From assembly GCA_023381615.1 (NCBI GenBank), contig JAMCQL010000034.1, forward strand, positions 1-64,000: a stretch of DNA of 64,000 bases, given 5' to 3'. Made by a program: the position numbers and the translations under genes. The notes beneath the pieces were generated by a model. That model had not been told where the DNA came from. It searched no databases and saw only the letters and a program-made list of their open reading frames with translations. Below are positions 43,911 to 53,293 of this stretch, in pieces; position 1 is the first letter of the stretch, and every line of letters begins with the position of its first letter. Source of the stretch: Bacteroidota bacterium (lineage in GTDB: Bacteria; Bacteroidota; Ignavibacteria; Kryptoniales; JAKASW01).

Positions 43911-44609
43911 CTATTGTACGAGATTAAAATAAAATCCTAATGATACCGACGGCACCAGATATCTTGTCTGCGGCATGAAGGACGACGAGAACAAATCAAA
44001 ATATCCCATTCCACCATTCAAATAGAGACCAACATACCGATCCATTCTCAAAGTGTTTCCGATACCTAAGTATGCAGATGCTCCCGTTGTAAACCTTGAG
44101 TTTGGAACGGAGTAGTTTATGAATGAACCATCCGTTGGAAACGCCCATCCCATGAGCAGCCCTGCGGTCGTCTCGCCATAAAGAGTGTAACTCATCGAAC
44201 CGAGCGTTGAATTCAAGAACGGAAGCCTCAACCCCAACTCAACAGGTATTAAGATACTTTGCGAATTTGCCGCAGTCGTTCCAAATGGCGATACAAAGGA
44301 TTGAGCTAAGTTCAATACGGAAACGCGAGCAATGTAATTGCCTTTTATCGGGAAAGTTCCCACGGCACCAATGCCAAGCGAAGTCCCTGTCAATAAGACG
44401 GGTGAATACTCGGGCGCCGAGAAAGCCATTCTGTTGGCAGTGAAACCCGAAAAGTCTCTTGTGAAAAGTCCGTTATAGGACGTTCCAAGGAAACTTTGCC
44501 GCTGCACATTTTCTGGACAAATACCGCCCTTAATGGTCTGAGAGTTAGCAGCAAATGCGGTGAACAAAACCACAAACAATGACAAGCCGAAAGATGCTTT
44601 ACGCGTCAT
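43911..44609 (-). CDS. Predicted outer-membrane protein, unknown function
   Basis: 232 aa. Signal peptide MTRKASFGLSLFVVLFTAFAANSQ, then a likely 8-10-stranded barrel with Gly/Ser/Asn-rich turns and a terminal VPSVSLGFYFNLVQ. I recognise no family. It begins 8 nt after the FadL-like gene stop and is probably co-transcribed with it, which hints at a shared envelope role. Confidence 0.6.
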   Translation of the reverse strand: MTRKASFGLSLFVVLFTAFAANSQTIKGGICPENVQRQSFLGTSYNGLFTRDFSGFTANRMAFSAPEYSPVLLTGTSLGIGAVGTFPIKGNYIARVSVLNLAQSFVSPFGTTAANSQSILIPVELGLRLPFLNSTLGSMSYTLYGETTAGLLMGWAFPTDGSFINYSVPNSRFTTGASAYLGIGNTLRMDRYVGLYLNGGMGYFDLFSSSFMPQTRYLVPSVSLGFYFNLVQ

Positions 44610-44617
44610 GGCACACC

Positions 44618-46063
44618 TCAGAAATTATACTTAAATGTGAACACAAAATTCGTGTTTGTAACTTTCTCGTTGGTTACACTGTATTTGTCATATTGCTGAT
44701 GAATCGTATTCCACCATCCATATTGATAAGCGACATCCAGATCGATGCTGTTTTGAAGTTTAACGCCGACTCCGCCGCTCAAGTATTTCTGCGCTCTGTC
44801 GGGACCGTCCCCCTTGTATGGCGACGGGAAATAACCTCCGCCCAATCTTATGAAGGGCACGAACAGCGAATACTCGGGATTAGTCAAAGCCAATTCCAAG
44901 CCGCCGCGAAAACTTGTAGTGGCACGATATTCCTGTTTGATCTGTGCATTCAGACTATTTATGAAATCTGACGGAAGATTTGAACTACCGAACTGTAATT
45001 GCGTCCAATCGACATACTCGACATCTGCCGCCAGTGTGAGCTGCGACGTTCCACCCGACGCGCCAAACCCGAATTTGAAGGGAGTTGTAACATCATAGTT
45101 ACTGCTTCCGCCCGGTGTCGTGTAAGGAACAACTAAGCCGGTAAGATAAGTAGCGGTTCCTTTGTCGGAATATTTCTCATTAACAGTGATGAACGATGGA
45201 AACGTTATCGTTGCGCCAAATCTTCCGAGAACTCTGCCGCTCTCATCAGTAAGACGGTACATGAACCCGCCTTTGGCGTTCCATCCGTTCAAGGTTTGGT
45301 CAACCTCATCGTTTAAAACAAAACTTCCGAGTCCAACAGCGCCGCTCATATCGGATAATCTCCCACGGTAAAATCCCTGTGGATCCGTTTCAGTGAATTG
45401 ACGCGTGTACTTGTACGAACCACTTATAAGATTCAAAGTCAATCCAATAGAAAAGTCCGGTCCAATATCCATAGCCCCTGCGGCAAGCCAATTATTCAGT
45501 CCGCCCGATTCATACACAATCCCGCTCTGTCCGACATTTTTGTTCACAATAATGTTACCGAGCGTATCCTCAAGCCCCACGTTGAAAGGTATATCGTACT
45601 TCACATTGTTAGCGTAAAGAGAAGGTATTATTGAGCTGTACGGGTTGAAACCATTGAATGACAAAGCGGTGTTGAAATCATTTCCGCGGTTGTACCCGAA
45701 AGCTACCACGAAACTTCCCCTGACCGTCGGGAACGGATAAACCAATCCTAAGTTTGAAAGATCGGTTTGGGAACTTGACGATGAGCTGTTTGTCCCAAGG
45801 TAAGTCGCGTTATCATTATAGCCAAGAAAATTCAAGCCCATTGAGATCTGCGATTGGCGGGACTGAGCTAATCCTGCGGGATTGAAAAATGTCGCATCAA
45901 AACCCTGTGACAGTCCGATTTCCGCATTTCCCATCGCAATTGACCTGGCGCTGACTCCATATCCACTCTGGCCTAATCTAAGAGCATCGCTGGGAAATTG
46001 AGCATACGCATTAACAGATACAAAAGCCAAAAAAAATAAAACCGCTGAAATTCTGCTTTCCAT
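44618..46063 (-). CDS. OmpP1/FadL family outer-membrane transporter
   Basis: 481 aa from the ATG at 46063, which has GGAA upstream; the track's first codon at 46078 is GTG. After the signal (cleavage near AYAQ), the N-terminal region shows the FadL/PorV-type hallmark GVSARSIAMGNAEIGLSQGFDATFFNPAGLA. Repeated strands and a final NFVFTFKYNF follow. FadL proteins move hydrophobic compounds across the outer membrane; PorV-like relatives work in type IX secretion. The latter would fit the sorting-domain protein at the start of the window, but sequence alone does not decide. Confidence 0.75.
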   Translation of the reverse strand: MESRISAVLFFLAFVSVNAYAQFPSDALRLGQSGYGVSARSIAMGNAEIGLSQGFDATFFNPAGLAQSRQSQISMGLNFLGYNDNATYLGTNSSSSSSQTDLSNLGLVYPFPTVRGSFVVAFGYNRGNDFNTALSFNGFNPYSSIIPSLYANNVKYDIPFNVGLEDTLGNIIVNKNVGQSGIVYESGGLNNWLAAGAMDIGPDFSIGLTLNLISGSYKYTRQFTETDPQGFYRGRLSDMSGAVGLGSFVLNDEVDQTLNGWNAKGGFMYRLTDESGRVLGRFGATITFPSFITVNEKYSDKGTATYLTGLVVPYTTPGGSSNYDVTTPFKFGFGASGGTSQLTLAADVEYVDWTQLQFGSSNLPSDFINSLNAQIKQEYRATTSFRGGLELALTNPEYSLFVPFIRLGGGYFPSPYKGDGPDRAQKYLSGGVGVKLQNSIDLDVAYQYGWWNTIHQQYDKYSVTNEKVTNTNFVFTFKYNF

Positions 46064-46145
46064 TTTATTTCCGTTCACGTTAAAGAATTACTTTAGAGAC
46101 GGGTTTCAAACCCGTCTCAACAATTTAAAATTTCAGAAAACTACG

Positions 46146-47294
46146 TTAATGCCTCGTTCTTCCGTTACCGCTTGAGCTTTCACTTCTCGCCGGTGCTGGT
46201 GGCGGAGGTGGCGGTGGAGCTGATTCTCTTACACTTGGCATTGAGAATCTCGGCTGATTATTCATTCGGGGCGCATTTTCGATATAACGCGGTGCCGCAT
46301 AATGACGAACTTCCTGTATCTGCGGATGATAATAATATCTCTGCGGCTCGGTATTTACCGGTCTCACTCTCTCAGCTTGAGGAGGCTGGGGATGCCAATA
46401 ATATTTCACCTGCGGAGAGACATTCCCGCCTCTGTAATATGAGACACCACTTCTGGAACGCCCCTGATTGCTGCTGTCATTTGCGTGACCGCCGCCGCCA
46501 CGTGTCGATCCGCTCTCTCGGACGCGCGGTTGATTCTGTGGCGCTGCCGGAGGTTGAGAATTAGGCACCGGATACTGCGACGGTGGAGGAGTATACTCTC
46601 GCGTTCTTGTGCGAGGCTCTACAGTTCCATTCGAAGGGGGATTCTCGTTTGTTCGAGTCCTTGTTGCCGGAGATGGTTGAACATTTCGTGATGCTCCTGA
46701 TCCGGCATTGGCGCTCCCAACACTCGTCCCTGCGCTCGGCTGAACATAAGGAACTGGCGAAGTCCCACCGCCATATCCTTCTCTACCGTTACGAGTACTA
46801 CCTATGTTTCTTATCCTGCCGGTAGATTCTGTATTGCCGTTCTGATAAACATATATCGGAGCGTATGGATAGAAGGGACTGTAATAATACGGCGAGTAAT
46901 ATGAGGAATAGGGAGAATAGTAATTATAAGGCCAGCCGTAGCCGCCGTACATCGAATAAGGATCCCAATATCCCGAATTCCATCCAAACCCAAACCACAA
47001 ATTATCCGAGTACCACCATGCAGGGCTCGGTGTGAAATAATTATAATTCCAGTTATAGTTACTGTAAGGATAGCCGTAACCGTAGTAATTGTAATTGTTT
47101 ACCATTGGTGCGGCAGTCGAATCGTAATATGAGTAACCCGAATCGCTGGAACTGTTGTAATAGCCCGAGTTGTAATTACCCGACGATCCATAATCACCGG
47201 AGCTGTTACTTGTCGTTGCAAACTGCGTGTAGCAGCCGGACAAACCGATCGCAACTACCAAAGAAACAGTCAAAGCAGCCAATTTTGTTTTCAT
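46146..47294 (-). CDS. Tyr/Asn/Gly/Pro-rich lipoprotein
   Basis: 382 aa from the ATG at 47294, preceded by GAGGTGAG; the track's extra 11 codons lack a signal. Lipobox LSGC. Residues of about 25-165 are nearly all Tyr, Asn, Gly, Ser, Pro and Trp (NYNYYGYGYPYSNYNWNYNY type). The second half is Pro/Arg/Gln-rich with REYTPPPSQYPVP and ends in PPPPPPAPARSESSSG. No enzyme motif is visible. Such low-complexity surface lipoproteins are found across this group and may be structural. The antisense ORFs here are composition artefacts. Confidence 0.65.
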   Translation of the reverse strand: MKTKLAALTVSLVVAIGLSGCYTQFATTSNSSGDYGSSGNYNSGYYNSSSDSGYSYYDSTAAPMVNNYNYYGYGYPYSNYNWNYNYFTPSPAWWYSDNLWFGFGWNSGYWDPYSMYGGYGWPYNYYSPYSSYYSPYYYSPFYPYAPIYVYQNGNTESTGRIRNIGSTRNGREGYGGGTSPVPYVQPSAGTSVGSANAGSGASRNVQPSPATRTRTNENPPSNGTVEPRTRTREYTPPPSQYPVPNSQPPAAPQNQPRVRESGSTRGGGGHANDSSNQGRSRSGVSYYRGGNVSPQVKYYWHPQPPQAERVRPVNTEPQRYYYHPQIQEVRHYAAPRYIENAPRMNNQPRFSMPSVRESAPPPPPPPAPARSESSSGNGRTRH

Positions 47295-47304
47295 GACACT
47301 CACC

Positions 47305-47586
47305 TCACTTATTTTGACGCAACCCATTGTCTAAACGCTTAATCTTTTCCGCAGGGTCATTCGGACCAGACTCATGTTTTTGACCTTCGGATTTCCAAGC
47401 ATTCAAATAATTTTCCATAATAAATGGCGCTGGAATAAAAACAGGCAGCGGATATTCTTGTGGCGAAATAAGCACCGCAGGCGGGTTGTAAAACATCTTA
47501 TAGTTTTCGGCAAGCTTCTTCGTGCTCAACGTGTCTGCGTTTACCGTTCCAATCGAAACATATGCTGCCAAAAGAACCGCTATCAT
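47305..47586 (-). CDS. Small exported protein, unknown function
   Basis: 93 aa from the ATG at 47586, with GAGGAG at a good distance; the track begins at 47616 without a ribosome site. A short signal peptide (MIAVLLAAYVSIGTVNA) is followed by a polar mature part ending KRLDNGLRQNK. It lies 10 nt before the Tyr-rich lipoprotein and is probably in the same transcript. No family was recognised. Confidence 0.55.
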   Translation of the reverse strand: MIAVLLAAYVSIGTVNADTLSTKKLAENYKMFYNPPAVLISPQEYPLPVFIPAPFIMENYLNAWKSEGQKHESGPNDPAEKIKRLDNGLRQNK

Positions 47587-47799
47587 CTCATCTCCTCGTC
47601 TTAATTTCAATAACAAATAAATTCAAAACAAGGTTCTTTCGAGGTCTTAAAATAAATTAATGCCACTTTCATAGACGGATAAATGACACCCGCGGTTACA
47701 TCTACGAACGCGTTCAAACGATAATCTTTAACCTTGTTAAGGCTGAAAAGCTCTTTACCTTGACAATGTCTCCGAGCCAAAGTAGCGGGTGGCTGCCGC

Positions 47800-47836
47800 A
47801 ACCTTGTCAAGGATAAAAAGAAACCTTGACAAGGTT
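47800..47836 (-). terminator. Hairpin repeat, possible weak terminator
   Basis: AACCTTGTCAAGG (47800-47812) and CCTTGACAAGGTT (47824-47836) are perfect inverted copies. Read on the minus strand, the first small palindrome AACCTTGTCAAGGTT is followed by TCTTTTT, right after the stop of the gene at 47843. Similar AACCTTGGCAAGG words flank the MITE-like copy at 14.2 kb. Confidence 0.4.
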
Positions 47837-47842
47837 CTGTAG

Positions 47843-48622
47843 TTACATCGACTGGACGTATTCAATCCGAATTGTCCGCAGACTTCCTGTTTTCTTCAAG
47901 TCCAGAAGATTCTTGTAATCAAATTCGACAGTGAATCCGTTTCCGACGCTCCACCTTACTCCTGCGTTCAAATAACCCGGACCGGGCCTCGACAACTTAT
48001 CCGGAAGTCCATTAGGATAATTGTCGTTGAGTCCGAAGTTATACTCCGCAACAATAGAAATATCGCGGCCTATCGTCTTGTCCGCGCCGACATAGAAATT
48101 CACATTCTTATTGCCGTCGCCGTTCTCAAGAGAATAATTCACGCCCCCATGGATCCCGAGATAACCAAGCATTGTAAAATACTTTGAAGCCGCGGCAAAG
48201 AATCCCGGAGACTTGTATAAGTATCTGCTGTATTCTGGAATGTAGACGTCCTTTCCCTGCGAATCGAATCCGAGCGTGACTGCCGGGAAGCCTGCGGTTT
48301 CATCAACAACCCTGAAACGTATGTTGACACCGGGAAGTTTATTCCAATCGACAGCGCCGGAACCAATCACATTCGTGCCGCCATAACTCAGTCCGAATGT
48401 AAGTCTGTTGAACGCTCCGGCTTCCAGAGACACCAATACACCGCTCATTTCGTAGAAGTGCACGCTCATCCCGATCATCCCATTATGCAAGATGCCCGCA
48501 GTCGGCATGTCGATTAAATATCGCGGCTCAACCTGCGCATCGCTGCCCGCACTTCCAGTAACATTACCTGCAAATGCTGCAGATGATATCAAGATTGTTA
48601 TGAGAAAGATTTTCAATTTCAT
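47843..48622 (-). CDS. Predicted outer-membrane protein, unknown function
   Basis: 259 aa with a clear signal peptide (MKLKIFLITILISSAAFAGN). The mature part has barrel-like alternation (GMIGMSVHFYEMSGVLVSLEAGAFNRLTFGLSYGG; VGADKTIGRDISIVAEYNFGLND) and ends RTIRIEYVQSM. The stretch IDMPTAGIL resembles repeat openings of YjbH/exopolysaccharide-type outer-membrane proteins, but I am not confident. It lies 12 nt after the amidohydrolase and may end the long minus-strand operon. Confidence 0.6.
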   Translation of the reverse strand: MKLKIFLITILISSAAFAGNVTGSAGSDAQVEPRYLIDMPTAGILHNGMIGMSVHFYEMSGVLVSLEAGAFNRLTFGLSYGGTNVIGSGAVDWNKLPGVNIRFRVVDETAGFPAVTLGFDSQGKDVYIPEYSRYLYKSPGFFAAASKYFTMLGYLGIHGGVNYSLENGDGNKNVNFYVGADKTIGRDISIVAEYNFGLNDNYPNGLPDKLSRPGPGYLNAGVRWSVGNGFTVEFDYKNLLDLKKTGSLRTIRIEYVQSM

Positions 48623-48634
48623 TATCGCCTCCTT

Positions 48635-50029
48635 TCAAAATTCGTCCTCTCCAAAAACTTTTCGGATAACTTTGGGCAGCTTTATCTTTTGGGATTCAGC
48701 CTCAATTTCCGAAGGTCTTTCCGCTCTCGTCTCCGGAATTCTTGGAGACGATAACTTCCCTTCTGAAACGAGAATGGTATTTTGCTCGTATTTTTTAAGT
48801 GCTTCAACTAATTCGATCTCTTCGTTTAGCAATTCGGCATCATGGTACAGAAGCAGTTTCCTGTCCCTGTAAACAAATTCCCCGTCAAGCATCACATCCG
48901 AAACGTCAGAGTCGGTATAATCTTCAATAAACGCGCCCGCAGATTCCGAAGTCGGCAGCTTCTCGAGGCGGCGCGCAGAAAGTTTTCTCGCATCGACAAA
49001 TGTTAAGTTGGCAACTTTGCCAACTTCAATGCTGCCAAGTTTTGAACTTAAATTGAACATTTCCGCGCCAACTCTCGTAGCGCTTGCCAAAACTTCTTCC
49101 GGTTCGCAGTCGAACTCGAGAAGCTTTTTCATTTGGGCAAAGATCCCGGGTGTTTCCCAATCGGAGCCGATCGCGTATTCGTAAAATATATTTCTGATCG
49201 ACTTGAAATTTGGCTGGTTTAGTTTACCGGGAATCAAAACGATCCTCGCACCCCCCGCTTTGGCGGCCTTCAAGGAATTGACAGGTGTACCATTAAGTCC
49301 GACTAGGACCGTAGCACTGCTGAGGAGCCCGCTCTTTTTTAGCAGTTGGATCAAATCCGAGTTGAAATTTGACTTCGTGGTTAATATATCTTCCTCGTCC
49401 TCATCCGTGTGTGTCATTATCCAGCCGGGTGAATCGGAATTGCTCCGCGCAACCGCGCTCAATCCGAACAGCGTCAAGTCTTTTTGATATGGAACAAAAT
49501 TTCCAGTCTTGAGATGTCGGTCAACCACTCGTCTCAAGAAACTACTCTGCTGTTCACCTTTTGCAAACGCGACCACATCAACGCCGGTCAATTTCACCGC
49601 CGAGTACATTCCGCGAGCACCTGCTTCGTCGCCAATCACCGCAAACGCAATTCCGCCGACTCCCGATTGAAGTCCGCTGAAGAAAGCAAGGTGGTACAGC
49701 TTTTCGTAAAAATTTTCATCCTGCGCCTCAAGCGCGGCTTCAACTCTCAGAAGGGATTTTTCCTGCCATTGAGAGATCGGCTTTCTTGGCTCGACAGAGC
49801 GGCAAATGATAGCTTCGGGATGGAAATGGGCGTTGAAGAAGGTCGGCAGAACGATCTTACCGGCGGCGTCGACAATCTCGGCTTCGGGATACTTACGCTT
49901 GAGGACTTCTATGTCCTTCGACAACTCGACAATCAAATTCGACCTTGTAGCGATGTTGAAAAATCCTGTCCACTTCTCATCGTTGCAAGTGAAACAGAAA
50001 GCGCCGGTGATAATTTTTGTCGAGTTCAT
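48635..50029 (-). CDS. Amidohydrolase-superfamily protein with altered metal site
   Basis: 464 aa with the TIM-barrel metal-dependent hydrolase layout of the chlorohydrolase/cytosine deaminase group. HxH is intact (NAHFHPE, His68 and His70), and THTDED probably supplies a third His. The usual LAHC-type His strand instead reads VLVGLNG, and the late Asp appears as IGSDWET. The C-terminal composite domain is present (GSIEVGKVANLTFVDA, VMLDGEFVYRD). Loss of one ligand may mean a changed metal centre or an inactive enzyme. Substrate unknown. It follows the glycosylasparaginase by 17 nt. Confidence 0.75.
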   Translation of the reverse strand: MNSTKIITGAFCFTCNDEKWTGFFNIATRSNLIVELSKDIEVLKRKYPEAEIVDAAGKIVLPTFFNAHFHPEAIICRSVEPRKPISQWQEKSLLRVEAALEAQDENFYEKLYHLAFFSGLQSGVGGIAFAVIGDEAGARGMYSAVKLTGVDVVAFAKGEQQSSFLRRVVDRHLKTGNFVPYQKDLTLFGLSAVARSNSDSPGWIMTHTDEDEEDILTTKSNFNSDLIQLLKKSGLLSSATVLVGLNGTPVNSLKAAKAGGARIVLIPGKLNQPNFKSIRNIFYEYAIGSDWETPGIFAQMKKLLEFDCEPEEVLASATRVGAEMFNLSSKLGSIEVGKVANLTFVDARKLSARRLEKLPTSESAGAFIEDYTDSDVSDVMLDGEFVYRDRKLLLYHDAELLNEEIELVEALKKYEQNTILVSEGKLSSPRIPETRAERPSEIEAESQKIKLPKVIRKVFGEDEF

Positions 50030-50046
50030 CGCTCCGCCTTCACAGA

Positions 50047-51060
50047 CTACTCATATAAATATTTCGAATCGTACAACTTGTTCGTGCCGTCGTTGCGCAA
50101 CGCGTACTGGAATCCTTTTCTAATTGCGGCGCCGCCAACCTCTCCTTTCGTGTTCAATGCAATATATGCAAGTTGGAAACTTTTATCAGCCTTTATCATT
50201 TTCAAGTGGACTTCTATAGCGCGCTTAATTGCCACTTCACAAGCCTCTTGCGGGCTCATTCCGCTCCTCATGCTTTCGACGACAAGATGGCTCCCGACAA
50301 TTCTCATATTTGCTTCGCCAATTCCGGTGGATGCCGCAGCTCCAACCTTGCCATCAACATACAAACCGGCTCCAATGATCGGCGAATCTCCAACGCGCCC
50401 GTGAATTTTCCATGCAAGTCCGGATGTTGTAACTGCGCCGCTTATTCGTCCTTTCAAATCCATCGCGAGCATACCAATCGTATCATGGTTATCCTCCAAA
50501 TCATTCATATCGTGCGGCGGAAGCCAATTGTCTTTGTCGCTCAAATTCTCCTTCCACTCCAGCCAACGTTTTCTTGCTTCGTCGGTCAGCAAATCCATCG
50601 GTTTAAATCCATGAGCCAACGCAAAACTGTAAGCGCCTTCGCTGACAAGAAGCACGTGCTTAGTTCGCTCCATGACTTTCCTCGCAACGCTGATCGGATT
50701 CTTGATATTCTGCAGGCAGCCGACTCCGCCGCAGTTTCCTCGCCAGTCCATTATGGAAGCGTCGAGCGTCACTTTCGTTTCCTCGTCAGGAAGTCCGCCG
50801 TAACCCACGCTCATAATGCTCGGATCGTCTTCGATCACTCTGACTCCCTGTTCGACGGCATCGAGTGAATTTGCGCCGCCCATTAGAGTCTTCCAAGCGG
50901 TTTCATTCGCTTGCATCCCATAATTCCACGTCGAGATAACGACTGGAGAAGCCATTTTGCCTCCGCTTCTGGTTATTAGCTTTGGTATTCCTAACTTGGT
51001 CGCTGTGTAGGCTCCGACTCCGACGACAGCGCTTTTTTTTATGAACTCGCGTCTTCTCAT
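50047..51060 (-). CDS. Glycosylasparaginase (isoaspartyl peptidase/L-asparaginase family)
   Basis: 337-aa N-terminal-nucleophile hydrolase of the T2 asparaginase family, which splits GlcNAc-Asn or related Asn amides. A twin-arginine signal begins it ([18 protein letters not shown]), pointing to export in folded form. The autocleavage site is HDTIGMLAMD, where Thr becomes the nucleophile; GRVGDSPIIGAGLYVD and GAAASTGIGEANMR form the substrate pocket. TWNYGMQANETAWKTL is the usual opening. The start overlaps the cysS stop by 4 nt. Likely role: degrading glycopeptides in the periplasm. Confidence 0.9.
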   Translation of the reverse strand: MRRREFIKKSAVVGVGAYTATKLGIPKLITRSGGKMASPVVISTWNYGMQANETAWKTLMGGANSLDAVEQGVRVIEDDPSIMSVGYGGLPDEETKVTLDASIMDWRGNCGGVGCLQNIKNPISVARKVMERTKHVLLVSEGAYSFALAHGFKPMDLLTDEARKRWLEWKENLSDKDNWLPPHDMNDLEDNHDTIGMLAMDLKGRISGAVTTSGLAWKIHGRVGDSPIIGAGLYVDGKVGAAASTGIGEANMRIVGSHLVVESMRSGMSPQEACEVAIKRAIEVHLKMIKADKSFQLAYIALNTKGEVGGAAIRKGFQYALRNDGTNKLYDSKYLYE

Positions 51061-52526
51061 TTCACAACTCTATATGAAGTGCCATCCTTTTTGTCTTCGA
51101 GCACAACACCCATGTTTTGCAGCTCTGTGCGAATCATGTCAGCCAATTTAAAATCTTTATTTTGACGAGCGTCAGCGCGCATTTTGATAAGCAAATTTAC
51201 AAGATCAGCTTCTAACTTTTCGTCGGCACCGTTATGATCTTCCGAAGGAATTATCCCAAGCACGTCGCCGGCAAGTTTTTTTATGAAAGCATAAACTAAT
51301 CCTGCAAACTCCTTACTCAACGAAATTGTCGAACTCAGCAACGAATTGACATCTTTCAACATCTCAAAAAGCGAGGCGATTGCCGCGGGAGTGTTGAAAT
51401 CGTCCGACATTGACGCAAGCCATTCATTGTAATACCGCCGGAGATTAACCGGCTCTTCAGGAAGATTATCAAAATTAATCTCGACTTCCTTTTCACCGGC
51501 AATGCTTTTCAGCTGCCGGACAACATTCTTCAATCGCTCAAGCCCTTTACCGGCACCTTCGATTGCTTCATCGGAATAATCGAGCGGACTGCGATAATGA
51601 CTCTGGAGAATGAAAAATCTAAGCGTAACGGGATCGTATTTTTTGAACGCATCTTTCAGCGACACGAAATTGCCAAGCGACTTACTCATCTTCACGCCGT
51701 CAACGGTCACCATGTTGTTGTGCAGCCAATACCTGACAAATTGTTTCCCGGTTACCGCTTCGCTCTGGGCGATTTCGCATTCGTGATGCGGGAATTGATT
51801 TTCTATTCCGCCGCCGTGGATGTCGAATGTTTCCCCAAGGTATTTCATGCTCATCGTGGAGCACTCGAGATGCCAGCCGGGAAATCCTTCGCCCCACGGC
51901 GATTGCCATTTCATCAGATGTCCGGCCTCAGCCTTTTTCCAAAGCGCGAAGTCGGCGGGATTTCTTTTCTCGCTGCGGACATCAACTCTTGCGCCTGCAA
52001 CAAGATCATCAAGACGCTTCCCTGAAAGTCTGCCGTAATTCGGGAATTTCGTCACATCATAATAAACATTCCCGTCGGCTTCGTAAGCGTATCCTTTCGC
52101 GATAAGCTGCTTCACCATTTCAATTTGTTCGACAATATGTCCCGCGGCCCGCGGCGAAATATTCGGCCTCTCCACTCCGAGCCTGTCCATATCTTCGAAG
52201 TAGCTTCTCATGTAAGTCTCGACGATCTCCATCGGTTCGACGCGATCCAGCCTTGCCTGCTTCTCGATCTTGTCCTCGCCTTCGTCCGCATTATCGGTGA
52301 GATGTCCAACATCGGTTATATTCTGCACATACAAAACCTTGTAACCGACAAAGCGGAAAAACTTCACAATGACATCGAACGACACATAACTCTTTGCATG
52401 ACCTATATGAGAATGGTTGTAAACTGTCGGACCGCAGACATACATTCCGACTCTGCCTTCTTGGAGCGGGACGAACTTTTCTTTTTGCCGCGTGAGTGAA
52501 TTATAAAGAAAAATTGCCATATTCAA
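51057..52526 (-). CDS. cysS: Cysteinyl-tRNA synthetase
   Basis: Class I aminoacyl-tRNA synthetase, 489 aa. The zinc and HIGH region [16 protein letters not shown] spans 31-46, the Zn ligands recur around [11 protein letters not shown] and [11 protein letters not shown], and the KMSKS loop reads VKMSKSLGN (about 270). The DALR-type C-terminal domain is present. The start at 52526 overlaps the restriction enzyme gene by 4 nt; an ATG two codons later is an alternative. An essential gene lying in translational coupling with a restriction endonuclease is unusual. Confidence 0.96.
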   Translation of the reverse strand: MNMAIFLYNSLTRQKEKFVPLQEGRVGMYVCGPTVYNHSHIGHAKSYVSFDVIVKFFRFVGYKVLYVQNITDVGHLTDNADEGEDKIEKQARLDRVEPMEIVETYMRSYFEDMDRLGVERPNISPRAAGHIVEQIEMVKQLIAKGYAYEADGNVYYDVTKFPNYGRLSGKRLDDLVAGARVDVRSEKRNPADFALWKKAEAGHLMKWQSPWGEGFPGWHLECSTMSMKYLGETFDIHGGGIENQFPHHECEIAQSEAVTGKQFVRYWLHNNMVTVDGVKMSKSLGNFVSLKDAFKKYDPVTLRFFILQSHYRSPLDYSDEAIEGAGKGLERLKNVVRQLKSIAGEKEVEINFDNLPEEPVNLRRYYNEWLASMSDDFNTPAAIASLFEMLKDVNSLLSSTISLSKEFAGLVYAFIKKLAGDVLGIIPSEDHNGADEKLEADLVNLLIKMRADARQNKDFKLADMIRTELQNMGVVLEDKKDGTSYRVVK

Positions 52527-53293
52527 TCTATTTTTTCTAAGAACTTTTTCAAAAGCAACGAGCTGAAAACTGTCACACTTGCATTTTCGATCTTCTTAAA
52601 CTCTTGTGAGCTCGGTTTTATCCATAGAACTCCATCAACGATTGCAACTTTGTAGGCTTTTCCAGAAGTATTAGAAGCAAGTTTTAAAGCATCATCCAAA
52701 CCTCTACCTTGATTTCCACCAGTCGCGCTAAGAAACTTTGCCTCTCCAACAACATACTTTCCGTTCGCCTTCCCAACAAAATCTGGCATCTTACTTAGGC
52801 CTAAGTTTAATTGGATATTAGAGAAATCTAATATTTGTTTGTCACTTCCATCAAGAATTGCAATTCCTTTTTTTGACTTGATAAAATCATCGATGGAAAC
52901 AAGCTTAAAATTTTTCTTGAGCCAACGACCGAACTGTTGTCCCCTTGCTCGATTAGATTCTTTAGGAGCAAGAATCCCATCTCTCACCTCATCAAATCCT
53001 GCCTTATATAAAACCTCACAAATTCTTCTGACAGTCTTTGGATTGCGAGCAATGGCATTTCTATCTTCTCTTAAAAAACTTACATAAGAATCTTTAATTG
53101 GAAATTTTTCTAAATCGAGCAATTGGTTAATAAGTTGTTTGCAGTCTCTATTCTCGAATGATTTTCTTATTGCAGAAAGGATTCGATCGTTTACTTCTCT
53201 GAGTCCAGGGTCATTAGGATAAATATCATATAATTTGTCGAGGTAGTCTTTCGTTCTAGCGAGTTCAATTGTCTTTTTCCCCCAAGTATTCAT
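52523..53293 (-). CDS. Type II restriction endonuclease, PD-(D/E)XK fold
   Basis: 256 aa. The nuclease core is MPDF at 169-172 followed after 12 residues by GEAKF (Glu184, Lys186), the classic PD...ExK, and then GGNQGRGLDDAL, a motif shared by several type II enzymes. The first 130 residues are helical and probably recognise DNA. It partners the methyltransferase upstream through a 4-nt overlap. The gene is visibly AT-richer than cysS and recN, as is its partner, so this pair looks acquired. Target sequence is not predictable from the protein alone. Confidence 0.82.
   Translation of the reverse strand: MNTWGKKTIELARTKDYLDKLYDIYPNDPGLREVNDRILSAIRKSFENRDCKQLINQLLDLEKFPIKDSYVSFLREDRNAIARNPKTVRRICEVLYKAGFDEVRDGILAPKESNRARGQQFGRWLKKNFKLVSIDDFIKSKKGIAILDGSDKQILDFSNIQLNLGLSKMPDFVGKANGKYVVGEAKFLSATGGNQGRGLDDALKLASNTSGKAYKVAIVDGVLWIKPSSQEFKKIENASVTVFSSLLLKKFLEKID

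Noticed and set aside
46172-46825. Plus-strand ORFs opposite the Tyr/Pro-rich lipoprotein
   Set aside because: Compositional shadows of the biased minus-strand gene.
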